Shown piece after piece: positions 26,283 through 36,265 of a stretch of DNA of 64,000 nucleotides. A program made the position numbers and the translations under genes. The stretch spans positions 124,001 to 188,000 of the forward strand of contig NZ_JACRWE010000001.1 in NCBI RefSeq assembly GCF_014323405.1, read 5' to 3'. Under the pieces are notes generated by a model. The model was not told the origin of the DNA. It ran no database searches and was given only the letters and a program-made list of their open reading frames with translations. Origin of the DNA: Romboutsia faecis. GTDB taxonomy: Bacteria > Bacillota > Clostridia > Peptostreptococcales > Peptostreptococcaceae. The number at the start of each line of letters is the position of its first letter. Within the stretch, counting starts at the first letter, position 1.

Positions 26283-27062
26283 TTAGATTATATCTTCTTT
26301 GATATCATCATAAGCAAATAACGGTATGTCATATAAGTCTCCGAAGTTATCATATATAATCTTTGATGCTTTTAGCAAACTATTTAAGGATGTTACATTT
26401 GGAATAGTAATCCCTACTTCTTTTGATGATATTTTTACTCTCTCATCTGGTACACAGCATAAATATCCTGGTATATTGTTATATACCCCTTGGCATCTTA
26501 GTTCTCTTAGTATTAAAGGGATTTTTATCCTCATCTTATTTTTCCCTGAACCTAATCCTTCTAGCTGGCTTATATAGTCAATGAATATATTAAAATCATT
26601 ATTTTCATTTGATTTTAATAAGCTATTTTTTATATTCTCCCAATTATTTGCTATTATAGAAACACTTGAATAATAATCTTTTCTAAAACTTACTTTCTTT
26701 CTAGGTATAATTCCTCTACATTGTTCTACTGTTACTTTGCAGTTGTTTTCACGTTATTCTATTTCTTTATTTATAAAGTTTTTATCTAGCCATAAATCAA
26801 ACTTATCTTTATTATTCATCTTTAAATAAGTTGTAAAAAATGCTGCATTTTCCCATGGACCTGTTTTTGACCATGAAGATGCTAATACAAATAGTAGAAA
26901 TAAATCATTTTCTTTAGATAAATCTAGTCTCATATTTTCATTGTTTGGTAGGATTATGTTAAAGTTGTAAACCCACCCTTCATATTTGTTATCTTTATTT
27001 ATATTTATATAAGATAGTTTTTCTTTATTTTTTATTAATGCATTTATAAGTTTATCCTTCAT
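26283..27062 (-). pseudogene. Unknown gene split by an in-frame TAA
   Basis: A 102-aa frame (MKDKLINALIKNKEK...INKEIE) ends in TAA at 26756-26754. The same frame then stays open for 157 further codons (RENNCKVTVEQCRGIIPRKK and on to YDDIKEDII) with no start codon or ribosome site directly after the stop. The whole would be a 259-aa protein with one nonsense codon. The first half contains SSWSKTGPWENAAFF; the second contains KIPLILRELRCQGVYNNIPGYLCC. I do not recognise the family. It could be a recent nonsense mutation or, less likely, stop-codon read-through. Confidence 0.75.
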
Positions 27063-27103
27063 ATTTTCTCCTTATCTTAAATCTAATTGCCTATTTTATT
27101 TAT

Positions 27104-27145
27104 ACTCAAAAAGGCTATAGATAAAACTTATCTATAGCCTTTTCT
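27104..27145 (-). terminator. Terminator of the nitroreductase gene
   Basis: AAAAGGCTATAGATAA and TTATCTATAGCCTTTT form a perfect 16-bp stem with a 3-nt loop, followed by T residues on the minus strand. Confidence 0.85.
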
Positions 27146-27188
27146 AAAATAAAACTTAAAATTATTTTTATCAAAATTAATTTTTAAC

Positions 27189-28001
27189 TTACTCGCAAAC
27201 CCAAGTTATAACATATTTAAATTTGCTATCTATATTATTAGGTTCTACAAGTTCAAATCTTCCATTTAAATTCTTTTCTTCTAATGTTAAGTAAAAATGG
27301 CAAAGAGCTATTCCTATATCAATTTTATTCATTTCATTTTTATAATCTAGATAAAAATGAAATCTATTTTTATCTTTTAAAACTCTCCACGGTTGTTTAT
27401 TTAAAGCAGATGGAGCTAATCTAACCATTTCTAATACTTCTAAATACTCTCCTGCATCTTCTTTTGAAAGTTCTTTATCAAAGTTTTCATTAAAAAAGAT
27501 TTCTGAAAAATCTTTTCTTTTGTTATTATTATTGCCTATTAGTCTTGATATAATTGATTTTTTACCACCTTCATATCCTACTGGCGATACTATTGGAAGT
27601 GTTTCATTTTCACTTAAGTTCATGGCTTTAGAAAACTCTCCTCTATTGAAGGTTCCTCCTAGCCATACTGTACCAAGCCCTATTGAAGTGCAGTATAATA
27701 CCAATTTTTCAAATGTAAATCCAAGAGCTTCTAGAGCAAATTCTTCTTTATTGCATGAAGTAGCTAAAAAGTATCTAGCTCCTTTTATTACCCCATAAGT
27801 TCCTAATTTAAATTCTTCGTTGTGATTGTTATTTTCTATTAGTTTAATTCTTATTTTTTTGTTAAAAGGGTTGTCTATATTATTTATGTAGTTTTCTATT
27901 TTTTCTATTGTTTCTTTTGATAAGGGTTTATCTTCGTAGTTTCTTACTGATTTTCTTAGCTTTATAGATTCTACTACTGATTTTTCAAGCTTATTATTCA
28001 T
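27189..28001 (-). CDS. Nitroreductase family protein (TM1586 type)
   Basis: The 270-aa protein matches the TM1586-like nitroreductase subgroup, in which two half-domains pair within one chain. It has the N-terminal IKLRKSVRNYEDKPLS and a central LYCTSIGLGTVWLGGTFNRGEF with SPVGYEGGKKS. The second FMN-contacting part is LEMVRLAPSALNKQPWRVL, and the terminal region IDIGIALCHFYL. Such enzymes use FMN and NAD(P)H to reduce nitro or quinone substrates. AAGGAG lies before the ATG. It is monocistronic, with a terminator directly downstream. Confidence 0.9.
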   Translation of the reverse strand: MNNKLEKSVVESIKLRKSVRNYEDKPLSKETIEKIENYINNIDNPFNKKIRIKLIENNNHNEEFKLGTYGVIKGARYFLATSCNKEEFALEALGFTFEKLVLYCTSIGLGTVWLGGTFNRGEFSKAMNLSENETLPIVSPVGYEGGKKSIISRLIGNNNNKRKDFSEIFFNENFDKELSKEDAGEYLEVLEMVRLAPSALNKQPWRVLKDKNRFHFYLDYKNEMNKIDIGIALCHFYLTLEEKNLNGRFELVEPNNIDSKFKYVITWVCE

Positions 28002-28081
28002 AGTATTATCTCTCCTTAATTGCTCTTATTTAATACACATATTATTGTATATTTTAATTCAATTTATTTTATTGTCTAATT

Positions 28082-28447
28082 TTAATATTTCATTCTTTCT
28101 GGTATAACCCCTCTTACTCCTCCCTGAGGTGAATTTGTATCTCCCTTATATCTTGGGATAAGGTGTACGTGAACATGCATTACTGTTTGTCCAGAGTATT
28201 CCCCACAGTTAACTCCTATGTTGTATGCATCTGGTGAATATTTTTCATCTAGTAACTTCTTTCCTTCTTCTACTAAATTAAATACTGCTTCTCTTTCTTC
28301 TTTTGTTATGTCAAAAAAGTCTTTTACATGTCTTTTAGGTATGAATAACATATGTCCTTTATTTACTGGGAATTTGTCAAATATTGCATATGCTAGTTTA
28401 TTTTCTAGTATATAGTTATCTTTCATATTACAAAATATACAATTCAT
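28082..28447 (-). CDS. HIT family hydrolase
   Basis: The 121-aa protein has CIFCNMKDN (zinc-type CxxC) at the N-terminus, AIFDKFPVNKGHMLFIPKRH in the middle and the catalytic histidine triad HVHVHLIPRY near the C-terminus. HIT proteins hydrolyse nucleoside phosphoramidates, dinucleoside polyphosphates or related nucleotides. AGGAGG is 6 nt before ATG 28447. Confidence 0.95.
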   Translation of the reverse strand: MNCIFCNMKDNYILENKLAYAIFDKFPVNKGHMLFIPKRHVKDFFDITKEEREAVFNLVEEGKKLLDEKYSPDAYNIGVNCGEYSGQTVMHVHVHLIPRYKGDTNSPQGGVRGVIPERMKY

Positions 28448-28503
28448 GATTTCCTCCTATTTTACTTTATATCTAATCCTATATTTATATTAATATTTCT
28501 AAA

Positions 28504-28720
28504 TTAAATATTTTCTATTACGTAATTTACAATCTTTGCTTTAATTTCTTCATTTTCAAATATGTACTCTATTATCATCTATTCCGCATACTTCTTTTTT
28601 TATTCTGAGTATGTATAATTCATATTTAATATCAACTATTTTGTCAATATCTATATTCTTTGCTATTCAAAGACAGTTATCTTTCAAGTATTGAAAATAT
28701 TCTAATTTGATGCCTTTCTT
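28504..28720 (-). pseudogene. Remnant of a paralogue of the 153-codon McrBC-linked gene
   Basis: Minus-strand fragments read FSILER (about 28697), then NIDIDKIVDIKYELYILRIK followed by KEVCGI, and finally IKAKIVNYVIENI-stop at 28504. They match, in order, FSILEG, NIDISKMVESDNELGIYRMKKELCGM and IKEEIVNYILSKI of the gene at 37593-38054, with several frameshifts and stops. It is a decayed second copy of that gene, left beside an XRE regulator. The interval 28448-28831 holds no other gene. Confidence 0.75.
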
Positions 28721-28831
28721 TATTAAATGATATCTTTAGTGATTCTAATATCAACTTATCTAATTTATCATATCATAAATTGTATAGCATTTCTTATCCG
28801 ATTATTAATATCATATCTTACTCTACCTTTT

Positions 28832-29386
28832 TTAATATTCTTTAATCTTTTCTATTGCTTCCATTAATTTCAATTCTATTGTAAACTCTATGGCTTTTTT
28901 AATTTCTTTACTTATATCTTTTCTAAACTTTTCAGTATTTATATAAGATTTATCAGAGTCTTGACCATGCATATTTAGCCTTCTTATATATTCATTAAAT
29001 TCTACTTTTTCAAGTTTTCGCCCTATTTCATATCCATCTATATTTCTAAATAAATTATTTAAATCTCTAGAATAGTAATTTTTCCCCGCCCATTCAGATA
29101 GTATTTTTTTTATTTCAACCTTTTTCTGTACTAATTCTCCAAACTTTAAATCTTCTTCGTTTCTGTCTACTGGTTCTAGTTCAACGTTCAAGTTTGGCAT
29201 AACCTCCCAAAAGTCTATTTCTAAAATATCTACTATTTTTGTTATGGTTTCTAAGTTTGGTATCCTTTGACTTTGTTCATATTTTGCTATTGTATGTTTA
29301 CTTACTCCTATTTTATCTGCTAGTTCTGTTTGAGTTATTTTTTTATTTTTTCTAGCTTCTTTTATCTTTAATCCTATTTTTTCCAT
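28832..29386 (-). CDS. XRE-family transcriptional regulator
   Basis: The 184-aa protein carries an N-terminal Cro/C1-type HTH (about residues 4-60: IKEARKNKKITQTELADKIG, then VSKHTIAKYEQ). The C-terminal half is helical and of unknown fold. GGGAGGTGCATT precedes the ATG. The promoter just upstream contains a perfect 12-bp palindrome as its spacer, so autoregulation is likely. It lies at the edge of the defence island, next to two decayed genes. Confidence 0.88.
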   Translation of the reverse strand: MEKIGLKIKEARKNKKITQTELADKIGVSKHTIAKYEQSQRIPNLETITKIVDILEIDFWEVMPNLNVELEPVDRNEEDLKFGELVQKKVEIKKILSEWAGKNYYSRDLNNLFRNIDGYEIGRKLEKVEFNEYIRRLNMHGQDSDKSYINTEKFRKDISKEIKKAIEFTIELKLMEAIEKIKEY

Positions 29387-29403
29387 AATGCACCTCCCTA
29401 GTC

Positions 29404-29432
29404 AGTATAACCCATTATGGGTTATACTTCAA
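29404..29432 (-). promoter_or_regulatory. XRE promoter with embedded palindromic operator
   Basis: A -35 TTGAAG (29427-29432) and a -10 TATACT (29404-29409) are 17 bp apart. AGTATAACCCAT-T-ATGGGTTATACT (29404-29428) is a perfect inverted repeat covering the spacer and -10. Repressor binding would block its own promoter. Confidence 0.75.
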
Positions 29433-29677
29433 TATACGAATAGTACATTTAGTCTTACTTTTCTATTATATAATAAAAGCACCCAATGTATTATTAGGTG
29501 CTAACGTTTTACTTTCTAAAATTCTTATTTATGTTTTCTTATGCTTATTTTTGTAAAAACTTTCCAATCTATAATTTATACAATCTTTAAACTTTTTTAG
29601 GATTATTGAGGAGTGTAGTAAAAGCTTGAAGTTGAAGTCTTAATAGTTAAAAATAATAAAAAAATCTGCTATCGGTA

Positions 29678-29800
29678 GATTTGAAATCTAAATTAGAGAT
29701 ATTAGCTAAATAGGATCACAGAAGTGTAAATAATTTGATAATTACTATTTTAGATAATTATATAAAAGAAAAAATATGTGATTATAAATATAATAAATAA
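29678..29800 (+). pseudogene. Ribbon-helix-helix gene remnant
   Basis: The frame reads DLKSKLEILAK-stop-DHRSVNNLIITILDNY and ends at 29800. It closely matches DLKSKLEDLAKKEHRSVNNLIVNALYSYVDDN of the intact RHH gene at 37379-37552. The N-terminal strand is lost and an in-frame TAG (29711) interrupts it. A terminator-like hairpin follows (29811-29845, GGGATACAT / ATGTACCCC then T-rich). Confidence 0.8.
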
Positions 29801-29877
29801 TATTATTATAGGGATACATTAATTATGTACCCCTTTATTTTTTATCTTTATAATATATTTAAACTTTTATATTCTAT

Positions 29878-30264
29878 TTATAATTCTAATTTCCATAATC
29901 CATGAAGATTACAATATGCATATACCTCTAATAATTTATCATTTTCAGTTAATGCAAATTCTACAATTGGATCATTATCTATTTCTAAAGATTTACGTTG
30001 TCCACCTTGTGTTGTTAAAAGATATATCCAACTTATATGATGTTCTTGTGTCATTGGATGTAGTGTACTTCCAACTTGTATTTTTACTTTATTGTTATCT
30101 ATGTTTACTACTGGTATGTGCTTTTCTACTGAAGCTTCTGTTGTGTTTGCTACTAGCTCATTAATCTTTTTTCCACAACATACTAGCTTTGGGCCTTTAT
30201 CCTCTATCATTCCGACCATATTTCCGCAGACACTACATATAAGAAATTTTTTTGAATTATTCAT
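29878..30264 (-). CDS. dfx: Desulfoferrodoxin (superoxide reductase)
   Basis: The 128-aa protein has an N-terminal desulforedoxin iron site (CSVCGN at about 9-12, VCCG at about 28-29) and a C-terminal superoxide reductase centre. Its ligands are visible in EKHIP, GSTLHPMTQEHHISW and CNLHGLWKL (four His and one Cys). It reduces superoxide to peroxide in anaerobes without making O2. GGAGG precedes ATG 30264. It sits at the island border as an ordinary core gene. Confidence 0.96.
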   Translation of the reverse strand: MNNSKKFLICSVCGNMVGMIEDKGPKLVCCGKKINELVANTTEASVEKHIPVVNIDNNKVKIQVGSTLHPMTQEHHISWIYLLTTQGGQRKSLEIDNDPIVEFALTENDKLLEVYAYCNLHGLWKLEL

Positions 30265-30391
30265 TTTGTAAACCTCCATAATATAAAAAATCTTACCTAT
30301 AATATCTATGTTGTTAAAACTTAAACTATGTTTATTTTTTATGTAAAGTTTTTTATCATATTAATTATATTTATAAAAATTTGTATGTGTT

Positions 30392-32728
30392 TTATCTTAA
30401 ATTTAATAAAGCTCTCTCTAAATCATCAATAATTTCATCATTAAGTTTTATAATTCTATTATTTACAACTCTGACATAATTATCTCCTATAGTAAATCCA
30501 CCTTTTTCTTTCTTTAAAATAAGATTATTTTTCTTACTAAAACTTTTCAAAATCTTATAAACTTCAATTTCTTTTCTATCATTCAAATATAACTCATGCA
30601 TAGTTTCTGCATTTTTAAGTAAATACATAGTAGTATAATTAAACGTAACTATGCCATATTCTACTATATCAATAGGACCTACTTTTTCAAACTTCTCAAG
30701 ATTAAATCTTATATATATATCATCTATTTTAGATTTATTACTACATTTAATCTCTAAGCAATTACCTCTTTTGTATTCATATATATCCTTTATCTTAGCA
30801 AAATAATAAATTCCACTATCATCCTTAAAACTTCTCTTAGATTGATAAAATGCTAAATACTGTACATTAATATCAACTTTAGATAAAGTACTTTTCGGTA
30901 TATGGTAAAAATTATCTTCTTTATATGCATCAAAATGTTCTTTATCTTTTACATTTACTATCATTACATTTTTATTCTTAAATTTATAATAATCATTTTC
31001 TTCATCAAATACAGGATTATTATTTATAGCTTCTATATATGATTCATCTATTAATTTACATATATGTTTCTTCATAAGTGATGTTGAACCTGGAAGCATA
31101 GGTATTGCACCTATATTAACCTTATCTATACTTTTATAAAATTTATGTTCTTTATAAGATTCTTCATCACTACAAGGGAACATTACATATGCTCCATATG
31201 TTTCATATTTATAATAGTTGTCATCTTTATTTTCACTAACTATAGAATCTCTATATCTATGCATAACATTTATATCTTCTTCCATAGGTCCTATAACACC
31301 ATTGTTATCTATATATAATCTATATTTAGCATCAAATAAATAAACTCTATCAGAATTTTTTTCACTCTTTAAACAAAGTACTGTATCTGGTCTTTGATTA
31401 GTAGTTGGTAATCCATAATAAGGCTTATTGTACCAAAGTTCTAACTTATTACCTTTATCATTTTCATATATACATTTTGATTTTTTATTCTGTAATAATG
31501 ATAAAGTTAATCCATTTGAAGTAACTTGTATCATTGATGAATTCTTAGTTTTATAGCCTAATTCGTTTATAATATTATGTATCTTTATATAGCACCAAAT
31601 CTCATATAAATTCCAAAGCTTTTTATAATTAATATCATATACACCGCTACATATATCAAGGCCTTTGGATAATAAATTATAGTAGTAATATACTTCCTTA
31701 TATCCACTTGCCATTTTAAATGCTAAAGTCATAGACTTATTACTCTTTATATCACTTATATCTTTAAAAAATGTATTCAAATGATTATTTAACTTAGATT
31801 CATAAAGTGATAACTTATTATAAAAAATATTATCTTTATTCTTTGATTTCTCTATTTCTTTTTTTACATATTTTATCTTTTTTATAGTTTTGCTTATTAT
31901 GTGCTTTACAAGCTGATTTTCATATATGTCAAAAGTTATTTTCTTTTTTACTTCTACTACATTATTTGAATTTTGATTTTTTCTTTTATATTTTATAGTA
32001 TCTTTAACACATATTCTTTTAGCTTTATTTTCATTTTTTAAATTAAACTCTTTTATAACACCATGCTTAGGACGAGTTTCTATCCTCTTGATAGCTTTTT
32101 CTAAGTTTTCATAAATGCTGTTAAGTATAGTTATAAATTCTAAGTTAGTTTGATTCTTTACATCCTTTATTTCTACTCTTGAGAAAGTTTTAGATATAAA
32201 TTCAAATACTAATGAGTTTATTTCTTCATTTATATCTCTTAGAATTTCATTGTAATCGTCCAAGTAGTCTAACTTTGATGGAAATACCTGTATTGTAAAA
32301 GTTAGTACTATCTCTTTATCCTTTAGTATCTTAAATGTAGAATATCCTATATCTCCGTTAAACTTAAAAGATCCATACACATCTCTACGTCTTGATACTA
32401 TGTTATCTCTTATCTCTTTATCTGTATGATATATTTCAAAATGAGAGTTACTATTATTCTCTAAATATATATTATAACTTCCATCTTCAAAAAAACTAGG
32501 ATACATGAAGTTTGTATCATTAAATTCTAATTCTTTAAAACTGTTTAATGAGTAAGTTTCTACATCATAATATTGTGATTCTACACTTATATATGAAGTT
32601 ATATCTTTATGATTATTAGTAGCTCTAAATTTTTTATTTTCACTATTTCCAGATAAATATATTGTAAAGTCATTTGTTGATATTTTTAATATATCTTTAT
32701 TAGTACCAGTAACTACAGTATCCATCAT
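30392..32728 (-). CDS. DUF2357 / PD-(D/E)XK nuclease subunit of an McrB-type system
   Basis: The 778-aa protein has a long N-terminal beta-rich region and a DUF2357-like helical segment (about 160-260, around LDDYNEILRDINEEINSLVFEF). The nuclease core follows with RPDTVLCL (about 446) and VYLFDAKYRL (about 464), the D...D-x-K pattern of the DUF524/McrC-like PD-(D/E)XK fold. A C-terminal part of about 250 residues has no clear match. In McrBC logic this is the nuclease recruited by the AAA+ motor. Its ATG lies inside the 3' end of the motor gene, 29 nt overlap, with AAAGGA as ribosome site, so the two are translationally coupled. Confidence 0.85.
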   Translation of the reverse strand: MMDTVVTGTNKDILKISTNDFTIYLSGNSENKKFRATNNHKDITSYISVESQYYDVETYSLNSFKELEFNDTNFMYPSFFEDGSYNIYLENNSNSHFEIYHTDKEIRDNIVSRRRDVYGSFKFNGDIGYSTFKILKDKEIVLTFTIQVFPSKLDYLDDYNEILRDINEEINSLVFEFISKTFSRVEIKDVKNQTNLEFITILNSIYENLEKAIKRIETRPKHGVIKEFNLKNENKAKRICVKDTIKYKRKNQNSNNVVEVKKKITFDIYENQLVKHIISKTIKKIKYVKKEIEKSKNKDNIFYNKLSLYESKLNNHLNTFFKDISDIKSNKSMTLAFKMASGYKEVYYYYNLLSKGLDICSGVYDINYKKLWNLYEIWCYIKIHNIINELGYKTKNSSMIQVTSNGLTLSLLQNKKSKCIYENDKGNKLELWYNKPYYGLPTTNQRPDTVLCLKSEKNSDRVYLFDAKYRLYIDNNGVIGPMEEDINVMHRYRDSIVSENKDDNYYKYETYGAYVMFPCSDEESYKEHKFYKSIDKVNIGAIPMLPGSTSLMKKHICKLIDESYIEAINNNPVFDEENDYYKFKNKNVMIVNVKDKEHFDAYKEDNFYHIPKSTLSKVDINVQYLAFYQSKRSFKDDSGIYYFAKIKDIYEYKRGNCLEIKCSNKSKIDDIYIRFNLEKFEKVGPIDIVEYGIVTFNYTTMYLLKNAETMHELYLNDRKEIEVYKILKSFSKKNNLILKKEKGGFTIGDNYVRVVNNRIIKLNDEIIDDLERALLNLR

Positions 32729-35348
32729 TTTGATATCCTTTTAGCATATATAGTATTTTCTTAGCACTATTTTCATATTTTACATTTTCATTTTGTATAT
32801 AGTTTTCTGCTTCTTCTATATCTATCTCTTCTATTACTTTTTTATCACATACAAAGTTAAATAAGTTTATTAAAACTTCACATACACTATATTCGCTACC
32901 AACTATAGCTGGAAGTATTTTTTGCATTATTTGATAGTCAAATGCTACATCTTCATTTAGTAATTGTGATTTTTTATTTTCTATCATATAGAATATGATT
33001 TCATCTCTTACTCTATATGCAAATTGTTTTTGTGATATTTTTAGTATTTCATTTATTTCTATTATTTTTTTATTTATAGTTTTTGCATATTCTCTGTATT
33101 CTTGCTCTATGTCTATAGTTTTTAGATAGCTTGTTTTTAAGAAGTTATTATCAACTTGTAGTGCTTCTTGCTTTTCTTGTATTTCTTCTGGGAATAGATT
33201 ATCTAAGTCTACATCGGAAAATTCTATTGTATTTGCTCTATCTAGTACTTTTCTACTAAATTGGAATGTTGTATCATCCATGTTTACTGTTCCTATTATA
33301 TATAGGTTATCTGGTATATGTAGCTTTATTTTATCTTCATCTAATATATTGTTTGTTATTATTTTTCCATCTACTTTTTTACGACTTTCTATTATACTTA
33401 GATAATCACTTAGATAGTATTCTACCCTTGCTAGGTTCATTTCATCTAAACATACAAAGTATGGTTTGCTTTTATTTTCTTCTTTTGATGCTTCTACTAT
33501 TAGCTTTGTTAATGTCCCTTGTATAAACTCATCATTTAAATTTTTATATCCTATTAATTCTGTACTATCATTGTAATCTGGTCTTATACTTATTTGATTA
33601 AATTCTGCTCCTATTGCTTGTGACATTAGTCGCACTATTTTTGATTTCCCTGTACCACTTATTCCTGCTAATATTACAAATGGCTTTGTTTTCAAAGATA
33701 AATATAAATTTGATAATTGCTCATGAGTATAGTTATATCCCTCATTTTGTATGTAGTTTTGAACTTTATTTATTACTTCTAAAGAATTCTCATAATTATA
33801 TTTAGTTAAATTATCTTCAGATTCTTGGCTTTCTTCACTAAATAGAGGAAATATTTCTGAGTATATGAATCTCATAAATTTTAAACCATCCCAGTTCTTA
33901 ATTTCATCAATATTAGATTGAATTTTTTTAAGTTCCATATTAGCCTTTACTATATTTAAATCTCTTATTGCATCATCTTTATATCCAAAGTATTTTAATA
34001 ATTTTTTGATATGATCTAGGCTATATACTGGAAGTAATTTTTTTGGGAAATACATATATAATAATTTTGTTTTAAACATATTCATTGATGAAATCATACT
34101 ATTATCGTCTAGTAATTCATATTTTCCTATTCTATAATTATTTACAAAGTTAAAAATACTTTTTCTTAGCTCTATCCATGCTTCTTCTACATTTGAAAAG
34201 TAATTTGGATATATCCATTTACCATCTTTACTAGAATAGTATATTTTAAACTTTTTAGAGCTTCCACCTTTTATACTTCCTAATGGTACAGTATGAAATT
34301 CTAACCACCAACACATATTATTTGGTTGTTTTCCTAGTGCATATCTTTCAAGTTCTAAATTCTCTAAGCTTTCTATTGGAAATTGTTTTATAAATTCTAA
34401 TCTAAGTTCTTCATCATCAATTTTATATGTAGATTCATATGTCTTATCAAACTTTTCTATTAAATGTTTTAATTCCATAAACTGTGTATCACCTTTAACT
34501 TTATTTTTAATTTCTCTTTTATAGTACTTATATTCCAATTGTTCTATAGCATCTTTAAAAGCTTCTTTGAATTCATTATTATTGATGTATTTATTTAAAT
34601 TTTCTGATATACAAAATAAATCATTTTCTTTGTAGAAATATTGTGATGTTCCTTCTGATAAATATTTTATTGGAGCATTTTTTGCTAACTTAACGTATTC
34701 TTTTTTACCCCAACTTTTATAATCTTTCGTGCTTTGTGATTTTTCTAAATCTATTCCATTTTCTTCTTTGCTGTAGAATCCTTTGAATGATTTGTACACA
34801 TCGTCTTCATTTATTTTTAGTTTTATATTACCATTATTATAAAATGCCCATAATAATGGTATCTTGTAACTTTTGCTCATACTAGTATTTTTTATTGTAT
34901 TTATAAATTCTTTAGCAATTTCATCTAAACTAATACTATTATGTACATTTGATTTTATATAAAATGTATTTAGCTCTTCTCCTTTATAGAATTCTAAATA
35001 CTCATCTGTATCTATATTTGGTTCTTCATTTTTAATTAAATCATATGTGTATATGAACTTATTTTTAAGATAATCTATAAGTTCTTTATTTGAGTCATAT
35101 CTTATTTGAATTGTTTCTCCTCTACTTTTAGAGTTTATATTTCTTATTTCTACTTTTGCTTTATAATCTTCAAAAAACAGATCTATCTGTTGAGATTTAC
35201 CTAATTCTACTTTGTTATTTTCTATATTACTTAAAAATCCAGACCTATATTCTATTGGTATATGTATACCATACTTAAATAGCGATTTATCTATATATTT
35301 TCTTCCTATACAATTTTCATCTTTAATTGTTAGCCAACTTTCTCCCAT
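32700..35348 (-). CDS. McrB-like AAA+ motor subunit (system 1)
   Basis: The 882-aa protein carries an unrecognised N-terminal region of about 540 residues, likely the target-recognition part. The AAA+ core shows Walker A AGISGTGKS (about 563), the IRPDYNDSTELIGY segment typical of McrB, Walker B FVCLDEMNLARVEYYLSDYL (about 639) and GTVNMDDTTFQFSRKVLDRA (about 689). The last resembles McrB MNTADRS but with DDTT. Such motors form hexamers that bind target DNA and activate the nuclease partner. The short C-terminus after residue 730 is helical. It is the first gene of a two-gene operon, with a GGGAG site before the ATG. Confidence 0.87.
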   Translation of the reverse strand: MGESWLTIKDENCIGRKYIDKSLFKYGIHIPIEYRSGFLSNIENNKVELGKSQQIDLFFEDYKAKVEIRNINSKSRGETIQIRYDSNKELIDYLKNKFIYTYDLIKNEEPNIDTDEYLEFYKGEELNTFYIKSNVHNSISLDEIAKEFINTIKNTSMSKSYKIPLLWAFYNNGNIKLKINEDDVYKSFKGFYSKEENGIDLEKSQSTKDYKSWGKKEYVKLAKNAPIKYLSEGTSQYFYKENDLFCISENLNKYINNNEFKEAFKDAIEQLEYKYYKREIKNKVKGDTQFMELKHLIEKFDKTYESTYKIDDEELRLEFIKQFPIESLENLELERYALGKQPNNMCWWLEFHTVPLGSIKGGSSKKFKIYYSSKDGKWIYPNYFSNVEEAWIELRKSIFNFVNNYRIGKYELLDDNSMISSMNMFKTKLLYMYFPKKLLPVYSLDHIKKLLKYFGYKDDAIRDLNIVKANMELKKIQSNIDEIKNWDGLKFMRFIYSEIFPLFSEESQESEDNLTKYNYENSLEVINKVQNYIQNEGYNYTHEQLSNLYLSLKTKPFVILAGISGTGKSKIVRLMSQAIGAEFNQISIRPDYNDSTELIGYKNLNDEFIQGTLTKLIVEASKEENKSKPYFVCLDEMNLARVEYYLSDYLSIIESRKKVDGKIITNNILDEDKIKLHIPDNLYIIGTVNMDDTTFQFSRKVLDRANTIEFSDVDLDNLFPEEIQEKQEALQVDNNFLKTSYLKTIDIEQEYREYAKTINKKIIEINEILKISQKQFAYRVRDEIIFYMIENKKSQLLNEDVAFDYQIMQKILPAIVGSEYSVCEVLINLFNFVCDKKVIEEIDIEEAENYIQNENVKYENSAKKILYMLKGYQNDGYCSYWY

Positions 35349-35513
35349 TCGCTTACTCCTATTTATATATTTTTACTAAATAACAAATTTTATCTATTTT
35401 TATATTTATAGTATAACATTGAATAATTGCATTTTCTATTTTTACAAATATTACCTTTAATTTTATAATTTAAAATTAGATATTGTAAATTTTTATTATT
35501 TAAAGGGGGATTT

Positions 35514-36095
35514 ATGTATAAAAAATATAAACTAGATGGACCTGGAAATCCAAAATATGATCCGGATGAATATAGAATTGCTCATGAACGTAGATTTAGT
35601 GAAAATACTGAAGAATGGAATAGAATATTACAAGGTGATACACGATTTCGTAGAAGACATCCTCAAAATAAAAGTAATTCAATAAAAGTTAAAGATATTC
35701 TTATTATTATAACTACACTTTTTATAATCTTAAGTATAGGATTGTCTAAATTTAATAAGGATTATAGTATACCAAATACAAATATTAATCCCATTAATAT
35801 AACTATAAATAATATTACTACAGGTATTGAAGATCAATATGCTAAAGCTAGCAGTGGTAATAAATTGGTTTATATAGATGTATCTTTAGAGAATAGTTCA
35901 AATAATCCTTATAATATTGATTTATCTAAGTTTAAGTTAATCGATAAAAATAGTAACACTTACAATCTTCTTCATTATACAGTCTATAATGAAAATAGCC
36001 TTACTAATATTAATCCTAATAGTTCTACTAATATTAAACTTGTATTTGAATTACCTCTAGAGTATTCAGATGAAGTAAGATTATCTATTAATTAA
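35514..36095 (+). CDS. DUF4352-type membrane-anchored protein
   Basis: The 193-aa protein has a charged N-terminus (about 1-60), one membrane helix (about 63-80, IIITTLFIILSIGL) and an extracytoplasmic DUF4352/Telokin-like immunoglobulin domain (about 90-193). Its typical strands are KLVYIDVSLENSSNNPYNID and TNIKLVFELPLEYSDEV. The role is unknown; the class is commonly secreted or surface attached. AAAGGGGG precedes ATG. It is divergent from the McrB-like operon and probably unrelated to defence. Confidence 0.75.
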   Translation: MYKKYKLDGPGNPKYDPDEYRIAHERRFSENTEEWNRILQGDTRFRRRHPQNKSNSIKVKDILIIITTLFIILSIGLSKFNKDYSIPNTNINPINITINNITTGIEDQYAKASSGNKLVYIDVSLENSSNNPYNIDLSKFKLIDKNSNTYNLLHYTVYNENSLTNINPNSSTNIKLVFELPLEYSDEVRLSIN

Positions 36096-36265
36096 TATAT
36101 CTTTATATAATTATTTAAAATTAAAATTTAAGGGTATGGTTCTTTATGTAAACTCTAAATAACAGTACCCTTGGATAAATAAAAGAAGTATAGTCTCTTT
36201 ATTGATAATTATTTGTTACTACTATTTAAAATTGTTAACAAATAATTAATCAATTTATTATGATT
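36096..36265. other. Intergenic region
   Basis: AAGGGTA (about 36130) and GTACCCTT (about 36166) can pair weakly, and no clear T run follows. No gene is visible. Confidence 0.3.

Noticed and set aside
29479..29505. Hairpin AGCACC...GGTGCT followed by a few T residues
   Set aside because: The stem is only six base pairs with a long loop, and no gene ends nearby on the plus strand. Too weak to call a terminator.
33266..33805. Plus-strand open frames inside the McrB-like gene of system 1
   Set aside because: Leu/Tyr-rich shadow translations of the antisense strand, without ribosome sites; the minus-strand AAA+ motifs explain this region.
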